Counted from the first letter of the stretch, positions 49,901 to 59,380 are shown. The stretch: 64,000 bases of DNA from Teretinema zuelzerae (GCF_021021555.1 NZ_JAINWA010000003.1:1488001-1552000); one strand, 5' to 3'. Program-made: numbers and translations. The notes: generated by a model not told the origin, from the letters alone.

Positions 49901-50973
49901 TGGCGAAAATTCTTGTCGGAATGTCAGGCGGAGTAGACAGCTCCGTCGCGGCGAAGCTGCTGCTAGACCAGGGGCACGAAGTCGCCGGCGTTACGCTCAA
50001 ACTCTACTCGAACGAAGACCTCGGCGAACCGGAAAAACAGGGCCGCACCTGCTGCTCGCTCGACGACATCCAGGACGCCCGGCGGGTCGCCTACAAACTC
50101 GGCATCGAGCACTTCGTCTTTAATTTTCAGGAACTCTTCGCGGAAAAGGTGATCGATAAATTCGTGTATACCTATCTGGCCGGCGCAACCCCGAATCCCT
50201 GCATCGACTGCAACCGCTTCATCAAATTCGACAAGCTTGTCGAACGGGCAATCCTCCTCGGCTACGACTACGTCGCCACCGGCCACTACGCGCGGATCGA
50301 GAAAAACCCCGAAACCGGCCGGCTCGACCTTCTGCGGGGAGCAGACCTTTCAAAGGACCAGAGCTACGTTCTGTACTGTCTGACCCAGAACCAGCTCGCC
50401 CACACTCTCTTCCCCCTCGGAGGAATGACCAAGGCGGAAATCAGGCTCATCGCGGAAGACGCGGGCCTCGTCAACGCACGCAAACCCGACAGCCAGGACA
50501 TCTGCTTCGTTCCGGACGGCGATTACGCGGGCTTCATCGAACGGCGAAGCCCCGGAAAAACGAAAAGCGGCGACTTCATCGACGCTCAGGGCAACAAAAT
50601 CGGCACGCATCGGGGCATCACGCATTACACCATCGGCCAGAGGCGCGGCATTGCGACCGCCTTCGGCAAACCGATGTACGTCGCCGCGAAAGACGCGAAA
50701 AACAACACGGTTACGCTCGGGGAAAACCACGAACTTTCGACGCCCGAACTCGTCGCCCGGGACCTGAACCTCATCGCGGTGGAAAAAATAGACAGCCCGA
50801 TGCGGGTTACCGCGAAAATACGGTATAATCAAAAGGATCAGGGAGCCCTGCTTCTTCCCGGCGCCGACAACTCGGTCATAGTCCGGTTCGACGAACCGCA
50901 GCGCGCGGTAGCTCCGGGACAGGCTGTCGTCTTTTATCAGGGAGAACGCGTAATAGGCGGCGGAACAATTTGA
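49900..50973 (+). CDS. mnmA: tRNA-specific 2-thiouridylase MnmA
   Basis: 357 residues. PP-loop SGGVDSSV at 9-16 binds ATP. The catalytic cysteines are Cys101 (PNPCIDCN) and Cys202 (DICFVPDGDY). The motif GIAxxxGxP region reads RRGIATAFGKPMYV, and the C-terminal beta domain contains RYNQKDQGALL. MnmA thiolates U34 of tRNAs for Lys, Glu and Gln in the cytoplasm. Complete and standard in length. It is coupled to the upstream methyltransferase by a one-base overlap. Downstream the ODP gene begins after 50 bases. Confidence 0.97.
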   Translation: MAKILVGMSGGVDSSVAAKLLLDQGHEVAGVTLKLYSNEDLGEPEKQGRTCCSLDDIQDARRVAYKLGIEHFVFNFQELFAEKVIDKFVYTYLAGATPNPCIDCNRFIKFDKLVERAILLGYDYVATGHYARIEKNPETGRLDLLRGADLSKDQSYVLYCLTQNQLAHTLFPLGGMTKAEIRLIAEDAGLVNARKPDSQDICFVPDGDYAGFIERRSPGKTKSGDFIDAQGNKIGTHRGITHYTIGQRRGIATAFGKPMYVAAKDAKNNTVTLGENHELSTPELVARDLNLIAVEKIDSPMRVTAKIRYNQKDQGALLLPGADNSVIVRFDEPQRAVAPGQAVVFYQGERVIGGGTI

Positions 50974-51023
50974 CTGTGCGCCCGTCATGACATACAGTAT
51001 ACTTGACACAGGAGAGTAATCGC

Positions 51024-51800
51024 ATGATCGAAGAAAAAGATGTCTACGGCAAGGTTCTTTACGAGGACGATAACCATAAATACATTTGGCTGGGAACAGA
51101 AAATAAATACCGCAAGGGCGTCATCCAGACAATGCAGTACCTGATCATCGACAACGGAAGGGGCACCCTGCTCGATCCGGGCGGAGTCCATCTTTTTTCA
51201 CGGGTCGTCGCTTCGGTAAGCCGATTCATCTCGATCGATAAAATCGACACTATCTTCTTCTCGCACCAGGATCCGGACGTCTCTTCGGGAATAGCCCTGT
51301 GGCTGGGAGTCACCAAGGCGAAGGTGTACATCTCTTCGCTGTGGACCCGATTCCTCCCCCACTTCGGCATTGTAGACACCTCCCGCGTACTCCCCATAGA
51401 AGACAAGGGCGGAACGCTGAGACTCTCATCCGGAACCGAGCTTCAGTTCGTGCCTTCGCATTTCATGCACTCGCCCGGTCAATTTTCGCTCTACGATCCC
51501 CGCTCGAAAATCCTCTTTACCGGAGACATCGGCGCGGCCGTCTTCGGAGAAGGACAGGAAACCCTTTTTATCGACGATTTCAAGCAGAATATACATCTCA
51601 TCGAAGGGTTCCACGTACGATACATGAACTCGAACGCCGTCGTGAAAAAGTGGTGCTCGATCGTGAGAGCCCTGAATCCCGAAATGATAGCGCCCCAGCA
51701 CGGAGGAATCTATCGCGGCAAGGCCGTGCAGGATTTTCTCGGCTGGCTTTCTGAACTTCGCTGCGGAGCGGATCGCCTCAACGAATACTTCGGTTCATAA
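51024..51800 (+). CDS. ODP-type diiron metallo-beta-lactamase-fold sensor
   Basis: 258 residues from the ATG at 51024 (CAGGAGAG eight bases upstream, in-frame ATG at 51003 rejected). The metallo-beta-lactamase/flavodiiron fold is shown by SHQDPD (His81, Asp83, Asp85), FMHSPGQF (His149), FTGDIGA (Asp168) and APQHGG (His226), i.e. a full diiron ligand set. There is no flavodoxin domain, so it is not an oxygen reductase of the complete flavodiiron type. In Treponema denticola a homologous ODP next to a soluble transducer senses oxygen and iron for chemotaxis. The MCP-like gene starts 11 bases after the stop, as expected for that system. Confidence 0.88.
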   Translation: MIEEKDVYGKVLYEDDNHKYIWLGTENKYRKGVIQTMQYLIIDNGRGTLLDPGGVHLFSRVVASVSRFISIDKIDTIFFSHQDPDVSSGIALWLGVTKAKVYISSLWTRFLPHFGIVDTSRVLPIEDKGGTLRLSSGTELQFVPSHFMHSPGQFSLYDPRSKILFTGDIGAAVFGEGQETLFIDDFKQNIHLIEGFHVRYMNSNAVVKKWCSIVRALNPEMIAPQHGGIYRGKAVQDFLGWLSELRCGADRLNEYFGS

Positions 51801-51811
51801 GGGAGCCTGCT

Positions 51812-52681
51812 ATGGAACGGCACGAAACAGAGCAGAACTATGAAGACGCGATAGACAAGTTCGTAGTCGGCTACAATAAAAGCATCATTCTCAATTCCGT
51901 CACCCTGCATTCGCTGGACATCCTGGATCAAGCCATGGACCAGGTCGAAAGCGGCTTGAACACCATCGTCAGCGCCTTCGAGGAAATGCGTGCGACCAGC
52001 CGGAGCACGTCCGACAACACGAACAGAATAGACTCCATGATGGGAGAGATTCTCGCGAAAAACGGAACAATGAACAACGGCATCGCAGAACGGATGAAGG
52101 AAATCGAAAACGCGGCGGCGAACGCCAGATCGATCGCGACCCTCTTCGAAGAGCTCAAACAGCGCACCCAGAGCGTCGCGGGAATTACCGGGTCGATTCA
52201 GGACGTATCGGACCGCACCGGAATCCTCGCGATCAACGCCTCGATCGAAGCGGCCCGGGCGGGAACAGTCGGAAGGGGCTTCCGCATCATCGCCAACGAG
52301 GTGCGCACCCTTGCCACCCAGACCGGAGACTTCGCCAAGCAGATAGAATCGAACATCGGCGAATTCCAGGGCACCGTTGAAACCCTGAATAAGCAGATGA
52401 GTTCCTTCGTAGACCTCTTCTCGCGTTTCAAGACCTCCTTCGCCGACATTCTCACGAGCTTCTCCGACAACGCCCGCACGATCGACGCCGCGGGCCAATC
52501 GTTGTCGGAAATAACCGGAGCGATCCGCGAGGAAGCCCAGGCCCTGAACGACGGACTGGTCTCCCTCGAGAACGTGAACGACTCCATGCGGGACACTCAC
52601 GCGATTCTCGGCGTCATCCAATCGAGCCACCACTTCCTCGACACCCTGCTTGAGCAATCAAGCGATAGTATGGGGCTGTAA
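51812..52681 (+). CDS. Soluble methyl-accepting chemotaxis transducer
   Basis: 289 residues with no membrane segment or HAMP domain. Residues 100-225 are the MCP signalling domain; the hairpin tip reads ILAINASIEAARAGTVGRGFRIIANEVRTLA. The whole protein is predicted coiled coil. The N-terminal 60 residues (ETEQNYEDAIDKFVVGYNKS) lack a known sensor fold, so the stimulus must come from a partner, most likely the ODP encoded 11 bases upstream. It should dock CheW/CheA in the cytoplasm. Its last 24 bases overlap the 3' end of the convergent ammonium transporter gene. Confidence 0.9.
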   Translation: MERHETEQNYEDAIDKFVVGYNKSIILNSVTLHSLDILDQAMDQVESGLNTIVSAFEEMRATSRSTSDNTNRIDSMMGEILAKNGTMNNGIAERMKEIENAAANARSIATLFEELKQRTQSVAGITGSIQDVSDRTGILAINASIEAARAGTVGRGFRIIANEVRTLATQTGDFAKQIESNIGEFQGTVETLNKQMSSFVDLFSRFKTSFADILTSFSDNARTIDAAGQSLSEITGAIREEAQALNDGLVSLENVNDSMRDTHAILGVIQSSHHFLDTLLEQSSDSMGL

Positions 52682-54511
52682 AGCCTGATCGAGTCTCCCC
52701 CGCAAATCCCGGACCTCCTTCGCCAGGAGAGAGAGCCGGGTGTTGTCGCGGGCGACCGCCATCACATGCACAATCTTCGTCTTCGAGCGGTCCCATATCC
52801 GGTAAAAACTGAAATCGAGGAGACGGCTTTCATAACGGTCGTACCCGGCGGACACCTTGAAATGCGTAGCCTGCAGCGGATTCATCGCCGAAATCGATCG
52901 CTCGTGATGAGACGGATCGAACATGAGGCCGATGAACTCGTCGAATCTCCGGCTCTTGTCGGGAGCGAGCATCCGGCCGAAAAGCGCCTTCACGTCACGG
53001 CCTTCCAGGTTCCTGGAAAGGAAAATCTTCTCCGTAGCGGCCGAATAATTCGGACAAATACGAAAAGCAGGGTCGATCAAAAAAAGCCCGTCGGACACAT
53101 TGCTGAAAATTTCGCGATATTCGTCCTTCGCGATCGTGTTCAACTCCAATCCGGAGAGCACCCGGTTGTACAAGGCGGCGATCTGGCCCGCCTCCGTAAA
53201 CGGCTCCACAGGAGCCCGAAGCGATAAATCGCCTGTTCTCGACTGCTCTTCCATAACGGAAAACAGGCCGGCGAGTTCCGTAACCGCGCCGTGCTCCGCG
53301 GCGTTCAAACCTATATGCTCTTCTGCGGGAGTTACCCGAAGCTTGAAAAAAAGATTAAAAGCCCACAAAGACGCGAGGGACAGAGGAAACGCCCATAGCG
53401 CGCAGGCCGCGACTCCTATCAGCTGAACCAGCAACTGGCTGCCGAACGCCGGAGTCGTGCCGAGAGCCGCAGGATCGCCGAAAATTCCAACCGCAAGCGT
53501 TCCCCAGATGCCGGCTGCCAGATGAACGGGAATCGCTCCGACCGCGTCGTCGATTCTCAGGGCTTCCAGCAGCTTTGTCGCCGCGAGCATCACAACGCCG
53601 GCGGCAGCGCCGATTACGATCGAATCAAGGGAACTTACAGCATGGCAGCCCGCGGTTATCGCGACCAACCCGGCAAGGGCTCCGTTCATCACATAATCCA
53701 CGTCGGGAAGGCCGGTGATGGCCCAGCCGAGGAAAAGAGCCGCGACGAGGCCGGCGGCCGCGGAAAGACAAGTATGCAGAATGATGGAAGGTACCGCTCC
53801 CGTCATCGCGAGAGTGCTCCCTCCGTTGAAGCCGATCCAGCCGAACCAGAGTACGATTACGCCGGCGACTGAAAGCGGAATGTTCGAACCGGGAATCTTC
53901 GTCGCCTTGCCGTCGGCCGAATACCGGCCGGAGCGGGGTCCGAGAACGATGAGACAGGCTAAGGCGACATAGCCGCCGACCGAGTGGACGACCGTCGAGC
54001 CGGCGAAATCGACGAAACCGATCGAAGAGAGCCATCCCGCTCCGCCGCTGATAAGCTCTCCGCCGAGGCCTCCCCAGGCCCAATGGCCGAACACCGGATA
54101 GATGACGGCCGAAAGGAAAAAGGTGCTGACGATGTAGCCGGAATAGCGCATGCGTTCCGCCACCGCCCCGGAAACGATCGTCGCGGAGGTGCTGCAGAAC
54201 ATCGCCTGGAACAGAAAGAATACCGCGAGTGTTCCCGCGGAAAGGGTCGAGGCAGACGCGCTGAAATCGGGAGCGAACAGAGTGGTTCCGATAAGGCCCG
54301 ATCGCGATGTTCCGAACATCAACGCAAAGCCGAAAAGCCAAAACACCAAAAGAGACACGCCCAGATCGGTGAGATTCTTCACCGCGACATTGATGCTGTT
54401 TTTGCTCCGGGTCATTCCCGACTCAACCATGGCGAAGCCCGCCTGCATAAAAAAGACCAACGCGGCGGCGACCGTCACCCATAACCAGTTCAAAAGCGTT
54501 TGAAAATCCAT
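52658..54511 (-). CDS. amt: Ammonium transporter fused to a PAS domain
   Basis: 617 residues from the ATG at 54511 (GGAGAG four bases upstream); a longer frame to 54598 reads through the promoter region. Residues 1-410 are Amt/MEP with 11 helices: [16 protein letters not shown], the pore His in [14 protein letters not shown] and the second pore His in [16 protein letters not shown]. Residues 410-480 form a helical linker with a HAMP-like look ([19 protein letters not shown]). Residues 490-610 are a PAS domain ([19 protein letters not shown]) with a terminal coiled coil. No kinase or cyclase follows, so the fusion may sense transport state and signal by protein contact. Convergent and overlapping with the chemotaxis gene. 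Confidence 0.9.
   Translation of the reverse strand: MDFQTLLNWLWVTVAAALVFFMQAGFAMVESGMTRSKNSINVAVKNLTDLGVSLLVFWLFGFALMFGTSRSGLIGTTLFAPDFSASASTLSAGTLAVFFLFQAMFCSTSATIVSGAVAERMRYSGYIVSTFFLSAVIYPVFGHWAWGGLGGELISGGAGWLSSIGFVDFAGSTVVHSVGGYVALACLIVLGPRSGRYSADGKATKIPGSNIPLSVAGVIVLWFGWIGFNGGSTLAMTGAVPSIILHTCLSAAAGLVAALFLGWAITGLPDVDYVMNGALAGLVAITAGCHAVSSLDSIVIGAAAGVVMLAATKLLEALRIDDAVGAIPVHLAAGIWGTLAVGIFGDPAALGTTPAFGSQLLVQLIGVAACALWAFPLSLASLWAFNLFFKLRVTPAEEHIGLNAAEHGAVTELAGLFSVMEEQSRTGDLSLRAPVEPFTEAGQIAALYNRVLSGLELNTIAKDEYREIFSNVSDGLFLIDPAFRICPNYSAATEKIFLSRNLEGRDVKALFGRMLAPDKSRRFDEFIGLMFDPSHHERSISAMNPLQATHFKVSAGYDRYESRLLDFSFYRIWDRSKTKIVHVMAVARDNTRLSLLAKEVRDLRGRLDQALQPHTIA
53377..53385 (+). repeat. Copy of GGGACAGAG in the amt gene
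   Basis: Nine-base form with three G residues, antisense to the gene. Confidence 0.6.
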
Positions 54512-54582
54512 ACAACTCTCCTCGCGCGTCCTGCGGGGAGATCCGATAGCAGATGAGGGATCGCCCCCAGCACCTGCGCTGT

Positions 54583-54630
54583 ATGCATAAATATACAATC
54601 ATAATGCATATAAATGCATAACAATGCAAT
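54583..54630. promoter_or_regulatory. Helically phased TGCATA repeats upstream of amt
   Basis: TGCATA at 54584, 54605 and 54615 and TGCAAT at 54625 are spaced 21, 10 and 10 bases, i.e. on one face of the helix, in an A+T-rich stretch between the divergent amt and HAD genes. They look like binding sites for a regulator or bending protein; none is identified. Confidence 0.5.
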
Positions 54631-54680
54631 ATCTCAATCGTCTCTTTTCCAAAAAATAAAAAAAAAGTAGTATACGACCC

Positions 54681-55496
54681 ATGAAACTACAACCCGGCAT
54701 CATCGCAATGGACCTGGACGACACCCTTCTCCGCCACGATCTCACCATTTCAGACCGCACGGTAGCAGACCTGAAAATTGCCATGGAAAAGGGCATAACT
54801 GTCATCCTCGCGTCGGGGAGATCTCCCGGAGCAATGCGGCAATACGCGGAACGGATCGGAATCGACCGGGCGAACAGCTTCATGGTCTGCAACAACGGGG
54901 CGGAGATCATCGCATCCGATACTGAAAAAACCGTTCTCGAACACTTTCTCCCGGAAGACATCGCCATAGAAGCGTTCCGACTGGTCAAGGACGCCGGCCT
55001 TTCCTGCCATATCTACGAAGACGACATCATCCACGTTTCAAAAGAAACAGAATTCTCCGACCGCGACTGGAAGCTTTCAGGACTCAAACCCGTCGTGCCG
55101 GCCGATTACGAGGAGCTTCTCCGCAGAGGAGCCTACAAGCTCGTAATACCCGGAGACCCCGAATACATCGTCCCCGTGGAAGCCGAATTCAAGGTGATAT
55201 TCGAAAACAGGGCGACCATCTTCGTCAGCAAACCATACTTTCTGGAACTCCTTCCCCTCAACTGCGGCAAAGGCGAAGCGCTCAAACACATCGCGGAGAA
55301 CATCCTCGGCCTCGAGAGGGACAGAGTAATGGCCTTCGGCGACAGCATGAACGACGAATCCATGATCAAATACGCCGGACAGAGCGTCGCGATGTGCAAC
55401 GGAAGAAAGGAAATACTGGATCTCGCCGCATATTGCACCCGCCGATCGAACGACGACGACGGAATCGCGGACTTTCTCGAAGAATTCGTGCTCTAA
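54681..55496 (+). CDS. Cof-type HAD-superfamily phosphatase
   Basis: 271 residues. Motif I is AMDLDDTLLRHD (Asp11 nucleophile, Asp13), motif II ILASGRSP, motif III Lys in the LNCGKGEALKHI region and motif IV VMAFGDSMNDESMI. The C2-type cap domain between residues 85 and 190 marks the Cof/YidA group, which dephosphorylates sugar phosphates and similar small molecules in the cytoplasm. It stands alone, divergent from amt. TATACG lies just upstream of the ATG with no clear ribosome site, so it may be another near-leaderless gene. Confidence 0.92.
   Translation: MKLQPGIIAMDLDDTLLRHDLTISDRTVADLKIAMEKGITVILASGRSPGAMRQYAERIGIDRANSFMVCNNGAEIIASDTEKTVLEHFLPEDIAIEAFRLVKDAGLSCHIYEDDIIHVSKETEFSDRDWKLSGLKPVVPADYEELLRRGAYKLVIPGDPEYIVPVEAEFKVIFENRATIFVSKPYFLELLPLNCGKGEALKHIAENILGLERDRVMAFGDSMNDESMIKYAGQSVAMCNGRKEILDLAAYCTRRSNDDDGIADFLEEFVL
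55318..55326 (+). repeat. Copy of GGGACAGAG in the HAD gene
   Basis: Nine-base form with three G residues, sense to the gene. Confidence 0.55.
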
Positions 55497-55557
55497 GAAC
55501 CCGCTTATCCGGACTTTTCTGTACGCATGAACCGGGGTGTAGTATACTTAAGCGCAT

Positions 55558-56505
55558 ATGCTTGCAATACCGATACATCAGGATAATTCGCCGGAAGCGG
55601 TTCTGGAGATTCTGTTTCAACTCAAGGTGCGCGACGTCATGACGCACCACATCCTCACCGGAAAGCCCTCGGAATCGCTGAGGGACATCCGCGAAGTCAT
55701 GAGGAAAAACAGGATCACCGGCATACCCATAGCCGACCAGGGAACGCTTCTCGGCATCGTTTCGATGGACGACATAATAACCGCCCTCGACGAAGGATGG
55801 ATGGACGACCCGGCAAGCCTCCACATGACCACAAAGGTGATCGTCCTCCAGGACACCATGTCCCTTTCCTTCTGCGTATCGTACTTCAACAAATACTCTT
55901 TCGGCCGCTTTCCCGTTCTGGACAAGGATTCCAAACTGGTCGGCATAGTCACCGCATCGGACGTGATCTCGACCTTGCTGGTCGCTCTCAACAAGGAAAT
56001 CGGACGGATACAAAGCGAAGACGCCGCATCGATCGCGGAAGGTAAAATGAACGCGGCCGAGCCTGATTCAGGATGCAGGATAGTCGAGTTCAAGACCGAA
56101 CCGTTCAATTTCGAAATCGCGGGCCGCGCCTCGACAGAGGTAAAGAAAATACTCAAAGGGCTCGGCATAGACCCGGCGATCACCCGCCGCATCGGGATCG
56201 CGAGCTACGAGCTTGAGATAAACCAGGTCGTGCACTCGGAAGGCGGAACGATGAAGTACTCCATCACTCCGGACCGCCTGGTCATAGAAGCCGTCGATAT
56301 CGGACCGGGAATACCGGATCTTTCGAAGGCGATGACGGAAGGATTCTCCACCGCGACCGAGCGGGTCAGATCCCTCGGCTTCGGAGCCGGCATGGGATTG
56401 CCGAACACGAAACGAGTATCGGACGATTTCACCATAGAGTCTGAAGCGGGCACAGGAACCCGCGTCCAGGCGATCTTCAACCTGAAAGGAAGCGCAACGC
56501 CATGA
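55558..56505 (+). CDS. CBS-pair protein with HATPase domain (hydrogenase-associated)
   Basis: 315 residues. Residues 20-145 are two CBS domains (VRDVMTHHILTGKPSES, GIPIADQGTLLGIVSMDDIITAL, RFPVLDKDSKLVGIVTASDVI), which usually bind adenine nucleotides. Residues 175-310 are a GHKL/anti-sigma-type ATPase: RRIGIASYELEINQVVHSEGG, VEAVDIGPGIPDL, GFGAGMGLPNTKRVSD. It lacks a phospho-acceptor His. Such CBS-HATPase proteins are found with DRTGG and PHP proteins next to [FeFe]-hydrogenase genes in Thermotoga and Clostridia; an energy-sensing role in regulating the hydrogenase is inference. TATACT is nine bases before the ATG. The stop overlaps the DRTGG gene by four bases. Confidence 0.87.
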   Translation: MLAIPIHQDNSPEAVLEILFQLKVRDVMTHHILTGKPSESLRDIREVMRKNRITGIPIADQGTLLGIVSMDDIITALDEGWMDDPASLHMTTKVIVLQDTMSLSFCVSYFNKYSFGRFPVLDKDSKLVGIVTASDVISTLLVALNKEIGRIQSEDAASIAEGKMNAAEPDSGCRIVEFKTEPFNFEIAGRASTEVKKILKGLGIDPAITRRIGIASYELEINQVVHSEGGTMKYSITPDRLVIEAVDIGPGIPDLSKAMTEGFSTATERVRSLGFGAGMGLPNTKRVSDDFTIESEAGTGTRVQAIFNLKGSATP

Positions 56506-56834
56506 AAACAAGCGAACTCGCCGGATATCTGGGGGCGGAAAGCCTCAATACCGAATGGACGGACAGGGACATCAAGGGCGTCTACACGACGGACCTCTTA
56601 AGCGACGCGATGGCGAACGCAGTGGACAACGGGATACTCGTCACTATTCAGGCGCATAAAAACACAGTAGCCGTCGCCACGCTGAAGGACCTCGCCGCGA
56701 TAGTAGTCTGCAACAACCGCCCGATACCGGACGACATGATGGAGGCGGCGAAGGAAGAACAAATCGCGCTGTTTCTGACGAAGGAAAGCCAATTCGTCGT
56801 ATCCGGCAAACTCTATCAGGCGTTCAAGGCATAG
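56502..56834 (+). CDS. DRTGG-domain protein (hydrogenase-associated)
   Basis: 110 residues, one DRTGG domain: LAGYLGAESLNTEWTDRDI, VYTTDLLSDAMANAVDNGILV, DLAAIVVCNNRPIPDDMME and IALFLTKESQFV. Translationally coupled to the CBS-HATPase gene by ATGA and followed after 12 bases by the PHP gene. The three form a conserved accessory set next to NADH-linked hydrogenases. A paralogue of the protein encoded at 48231-48575. Biochemical role unknown. Confidence 0.88.
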   Translation: MKTSELAGYLGAESLNTEWTDRDIKGVYTTDLLSDAMANAVDNGILVTIQAHKNTVAVATLKDLAAIVVCNNRPIPDDMMEAAKEEQIALFLTKESQFVVSGKLYQAFKA

Positions 56835-56846
56835 CAGGAATTTTTA

Positions 56847-57587
56847 ATGATTATCAGAGCGGATCTCCATATCCACTCATGCCTCTCGCCCTGCGGGGAT
56901 CTGTCGATGTCACCCCGCGCGATCGCCGGAACCCTCGCGTCCCGCGGCGTTAACCTCGCGGCCCTCACCGACCACAACAGCGCGCTCAACTGTCCCGCCT
57001 TCGACGTCGCCTGCCGCGAAGCCGGCATTGCCGCGCTTTTCGGCATCGAAGCCCAAACCCGGGAGGAATGCCACATGCTCTGCCTGTTTGCAGAACCCGA
57101 AACAGCCCTGAAGCTCGGTGAAGAGCTCTATGCCGTTATGCCGCCCGTGCCCAACAATCCCGGCAAAATGGGCGACCAGGTCTACGTCGACGAGAACGAG
57201 GATATCCTGGGAGAGGTTGAAAAATACCTGGTGACGAGCGCCGATATCGGAATAGACGAGCTCGCAGACCGGGTCCATGAACTCGGAGGCATCGCCGTCC
57301 CCGCTCATGCGGACCGCCCGGCCTTCTCCCTCGTAAGCCAGCTCGGCTTTATTCCGGAAGGAAACTGGGACGCGCTCGAACTGGTGCGCCTTCCGCTATC
57401 GGAGCCGGCGGCTCGGGAGCTCGATACGCGCGGGTATCCGCTGATCACCTCGAGCGACGCGCACTACATCGAACATCTGGCGCGAAGACCCTTCGACCTC
57501 GACATCGCAGACGCCCCCCTGCTCCGCGCGGACGGGCGCGTCGACATGGAAACAATACGGGCCGCCCTTGCGAGGCGGCCCCGTTAA
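56847..57587 (+). CDS. PHP-domain phosphoesterase
   Basis: 246 residues. PHP metal ligands: ADLHIHSCLSPCG (His8, His10), LAALTDHN, FGIEAQTREECHMLC, GGIAVPAHADRP and SSDAHYIEHL. It resembles the TrpH/YciV group, which removes phosphate from nucleotides or RNA ends; the substrate here is unknown. It is the third gene of the CBS-DRTGG-PHP set of the hydrogenase region. Its end carries a GGGCCGCC/GGCGGCCC hairpin (57559-57581) that may help end transcription against the convergent acyl-CoA synthetase gene, although no T-run follows. Confidence 0.88.
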   Translation: MIIRADLHIHSCLSPCGDLSMSPRAIAGTLASRGVNLAALTDHNSALNCPAFDVACREAGIAALFGIEAQTREECHMLCLFAEPETALKLGEELYAVMPPVPNNPGKMGDQVYVDENEDILGEVEKYLVTSADIGIDELADRVHELGGIAVPAHADRPAFSLVSQLGFIPEGNWDALELVRLPLSEPAARELDTRGYPLITSSDAHYIEHLARRPFDLDIADAPLLRADGRVDMETIRAALARRPR

Positions 57588-57604
57588 ATGCTGATACGCA
57601 AATC

Positions 57605-59344
57605 TTAGTTCGAATACGCGCGCTTCACCTTTCGGGTCGTGGTCATTTCCAACGGCTCGGGGATCAGCGTGGTTTTGCTGATTCTCTGATACGGCTGCAG
57701 GCCCTTGTTCACCCGCTCGACAATGTCGTCGACGGCGGTTCGCACCGGATCTTCCGCCTCGGGGGTTCCGCGCATGACATTAAGCCTTTTCAGCAAGTCG
57801 TCGGCAGGATACACCAAGGCCTCGATGCCTTCGCTCTTGGTCTCGGCGTCCATCAGATATCCGCGAACGGTGATCTGTTCGATGTCGTTGTAATACAGCT
57901 GGAACGCGTTCTCGATTTCTTCGGGATACACGTTCTTACCGCCTTCGGTAACGATCATATTCTTCGCCCGGCCGCACAGATACAGATAATGTTCGTCGTC
58001 GAGACGTCCGAGGTCGCCTGTCTTGAACCAGCCGTCGTCGGTGAACACATCGGCGGTCGCTTCGGGCATTTTGTAATAGCCCTTCATGACCATCGGCCCC
58101 TTTATCGCGACCTCTCCGACGCCGTTTTCGTCCGGATCGAGAATTTTCATCTCCATATGGGGAGGAAAATACCGGCCGACGCTGTCTATCTTGAAATTCT
58201 CGACGGGATTCAGGGCGACGATCGGGGACGTTTCGGTCAAGCCGTAACCCTGGATGAAGTCGATGCCGAGTTCGTTGTACACCCGGAACACGCTCGCGGC
58301 GAGCGGTCCGCCGCCCGAAATCGCGATGCGCAGCGTCGCAAGACTGGCCTTGTCGAGAACTGCGTGGAAAATTTTCTTTCCAGGATTTTTCCCGGTGATC
58401 TTTTTGACGAGATAGGAAACGCCCATGAGGAATTTCATCAGGCCGTAGACTACGGGACCCTTGTCCTTGATTCCCTTCATGATGCCGGCAAGGAGTTTGT
58501 TGAAAAGCAGGGGCACTCCGAGAAGCATGGTGATCTTGCCCTCGCGGAGCTCTTTGAGCATGCGTGAAACCGCCATGCTCTTTCCGAACACCACTTCCGC
58601 TCCCACGGAAATCGCTTCGATGAATACGGCGAGCATGGTATAGGAGTGATGGATGGGCAGAAGCGCGTAAAAGACGTCGGTGGCATATATGGAAAGATTC
58701 GACTGGGCTATATAGCAGTCTGAAACCAGGTTTCGATGGGTGAGCATGACTCCCTTCGGAGTGCCCGTCGTACCGGAAGTAAACATGATCGCAGCAAGGT
58801 CCTCTTCTCCGGCAGGAACGATGGACGAGAGAGCCGCTTCGAGATTCTTGGGCTGCAGATTGTACGGATAGGCTCCGGGATCCTTTTTGCTCAGCGACAT
58901 CACCTTCCAGGAGGACTTCAGAGAGACAAAATGCTCGTGCTTTTCCTCGTCGACGAAGAAATACGCCGGATCTGAAGCCTTTAAAAGGTTTTCAATTTCG
59001 TGATCGTGCAGGCCGTAATCTATCGGAATGACGACCGCTCCCGCGTACAGAGTCGCCAGATACGTCACCGCCCATTCGGGAGAGTTTTTTCCGGATACCG
59101 CGACGTGATCGCCCTTTTTCACGCCGTTTTCATGAAGCCATGCCGCAAGAGTTTTAACCTTTGCCAGCGCTTCGTTGTATGTAAGGGTGATGCGCTCGCT
59201 TTCGAAAACGGTAAAACAGGGCCGGGAACCGTATCTCTCGACCGTTATGGAAAACATCTCAGGAAGGGTCGGCCACTCGCCGGTGAAAGTCTTTCCGCGC
59301 CAGGAGTCAAGAAAGGCCCAGGGACTGCGTTCGATCAATTTCAT
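57605..59344 (-). CDS. Long-chain acyl-CoA synthetase-type AMP-forming ligase
   Basis: 579 residues. Adenylate-forming motifs: MFTSGTTGTPKGVMLTHRN (P-loop), GYGLTETSPIVALNP, GWFKTGDLGRLDDEHYLY and the C-terminal Lys in TTTRKVKRAYSN. It lacks a signal peptide. It activates a fatty acid to acyl-AMP and then transfers it to CoA or possibly acyl carrier protein; chain length is not readable. In fermentative spirochaetes it would recycle or take up fatty acids for lipids. The gene lies alone on the minus strand and separates the two halves of the hydrogenase region. Confidence 0.92.
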   Translation of the reverse strand: MKLIERSPWAFLDSWRGKTFTGEWPTLPEMFSITVERYGSRPCFTVFESERITLTYNEALAKVKTLAAWLHENGVKKGDHVAVSGKNSPEWAVTYLATLYAGAVVIPIDYGLHDHEIENLLKASDPAYFFVDEEKHEHFVSLKSSWKVMSLSKKDPGAYPYNLQPKNLEAALSSIVPAGEEDLAAIMFTSGTTGTPKGVMLTHRNLVSDCYIAQSNLSIYATDVFYALLPIHHSYTMLAVFIEAISVGAEVVFGKSMAVSRMLKELREGKITMLLGVPLLFNKLLAGIMKGIKDKGPVVYGLMKFLMGVSYLVKKITGKNPGKKIFHAVLDKASLATLRIAISGGGPLAASVFRVYNELGIDFIQGYGLTETSPIVALNPVENFKIDSVGRYFPPHMEMKILDPDENGVGEVAIKGPMVMKGYYKMPEATADVFTDDGWFKTGDLGRLDDEHYLYLCGRAKNMIVTEGGKNVYPEEIENAFQLYYNDIEQITVRGYLMDAETKSEGIEALVYPADDLLKRLNVMRGTPEAEDPVRTAVDDIVERVNKGLQPYQRISKTTLIPEPLEMTTTRKVKRAYSN

Positions 59345-59380
59345 AATAACCTCTTATAAAAAAAACGGGAGTGTATTAGT

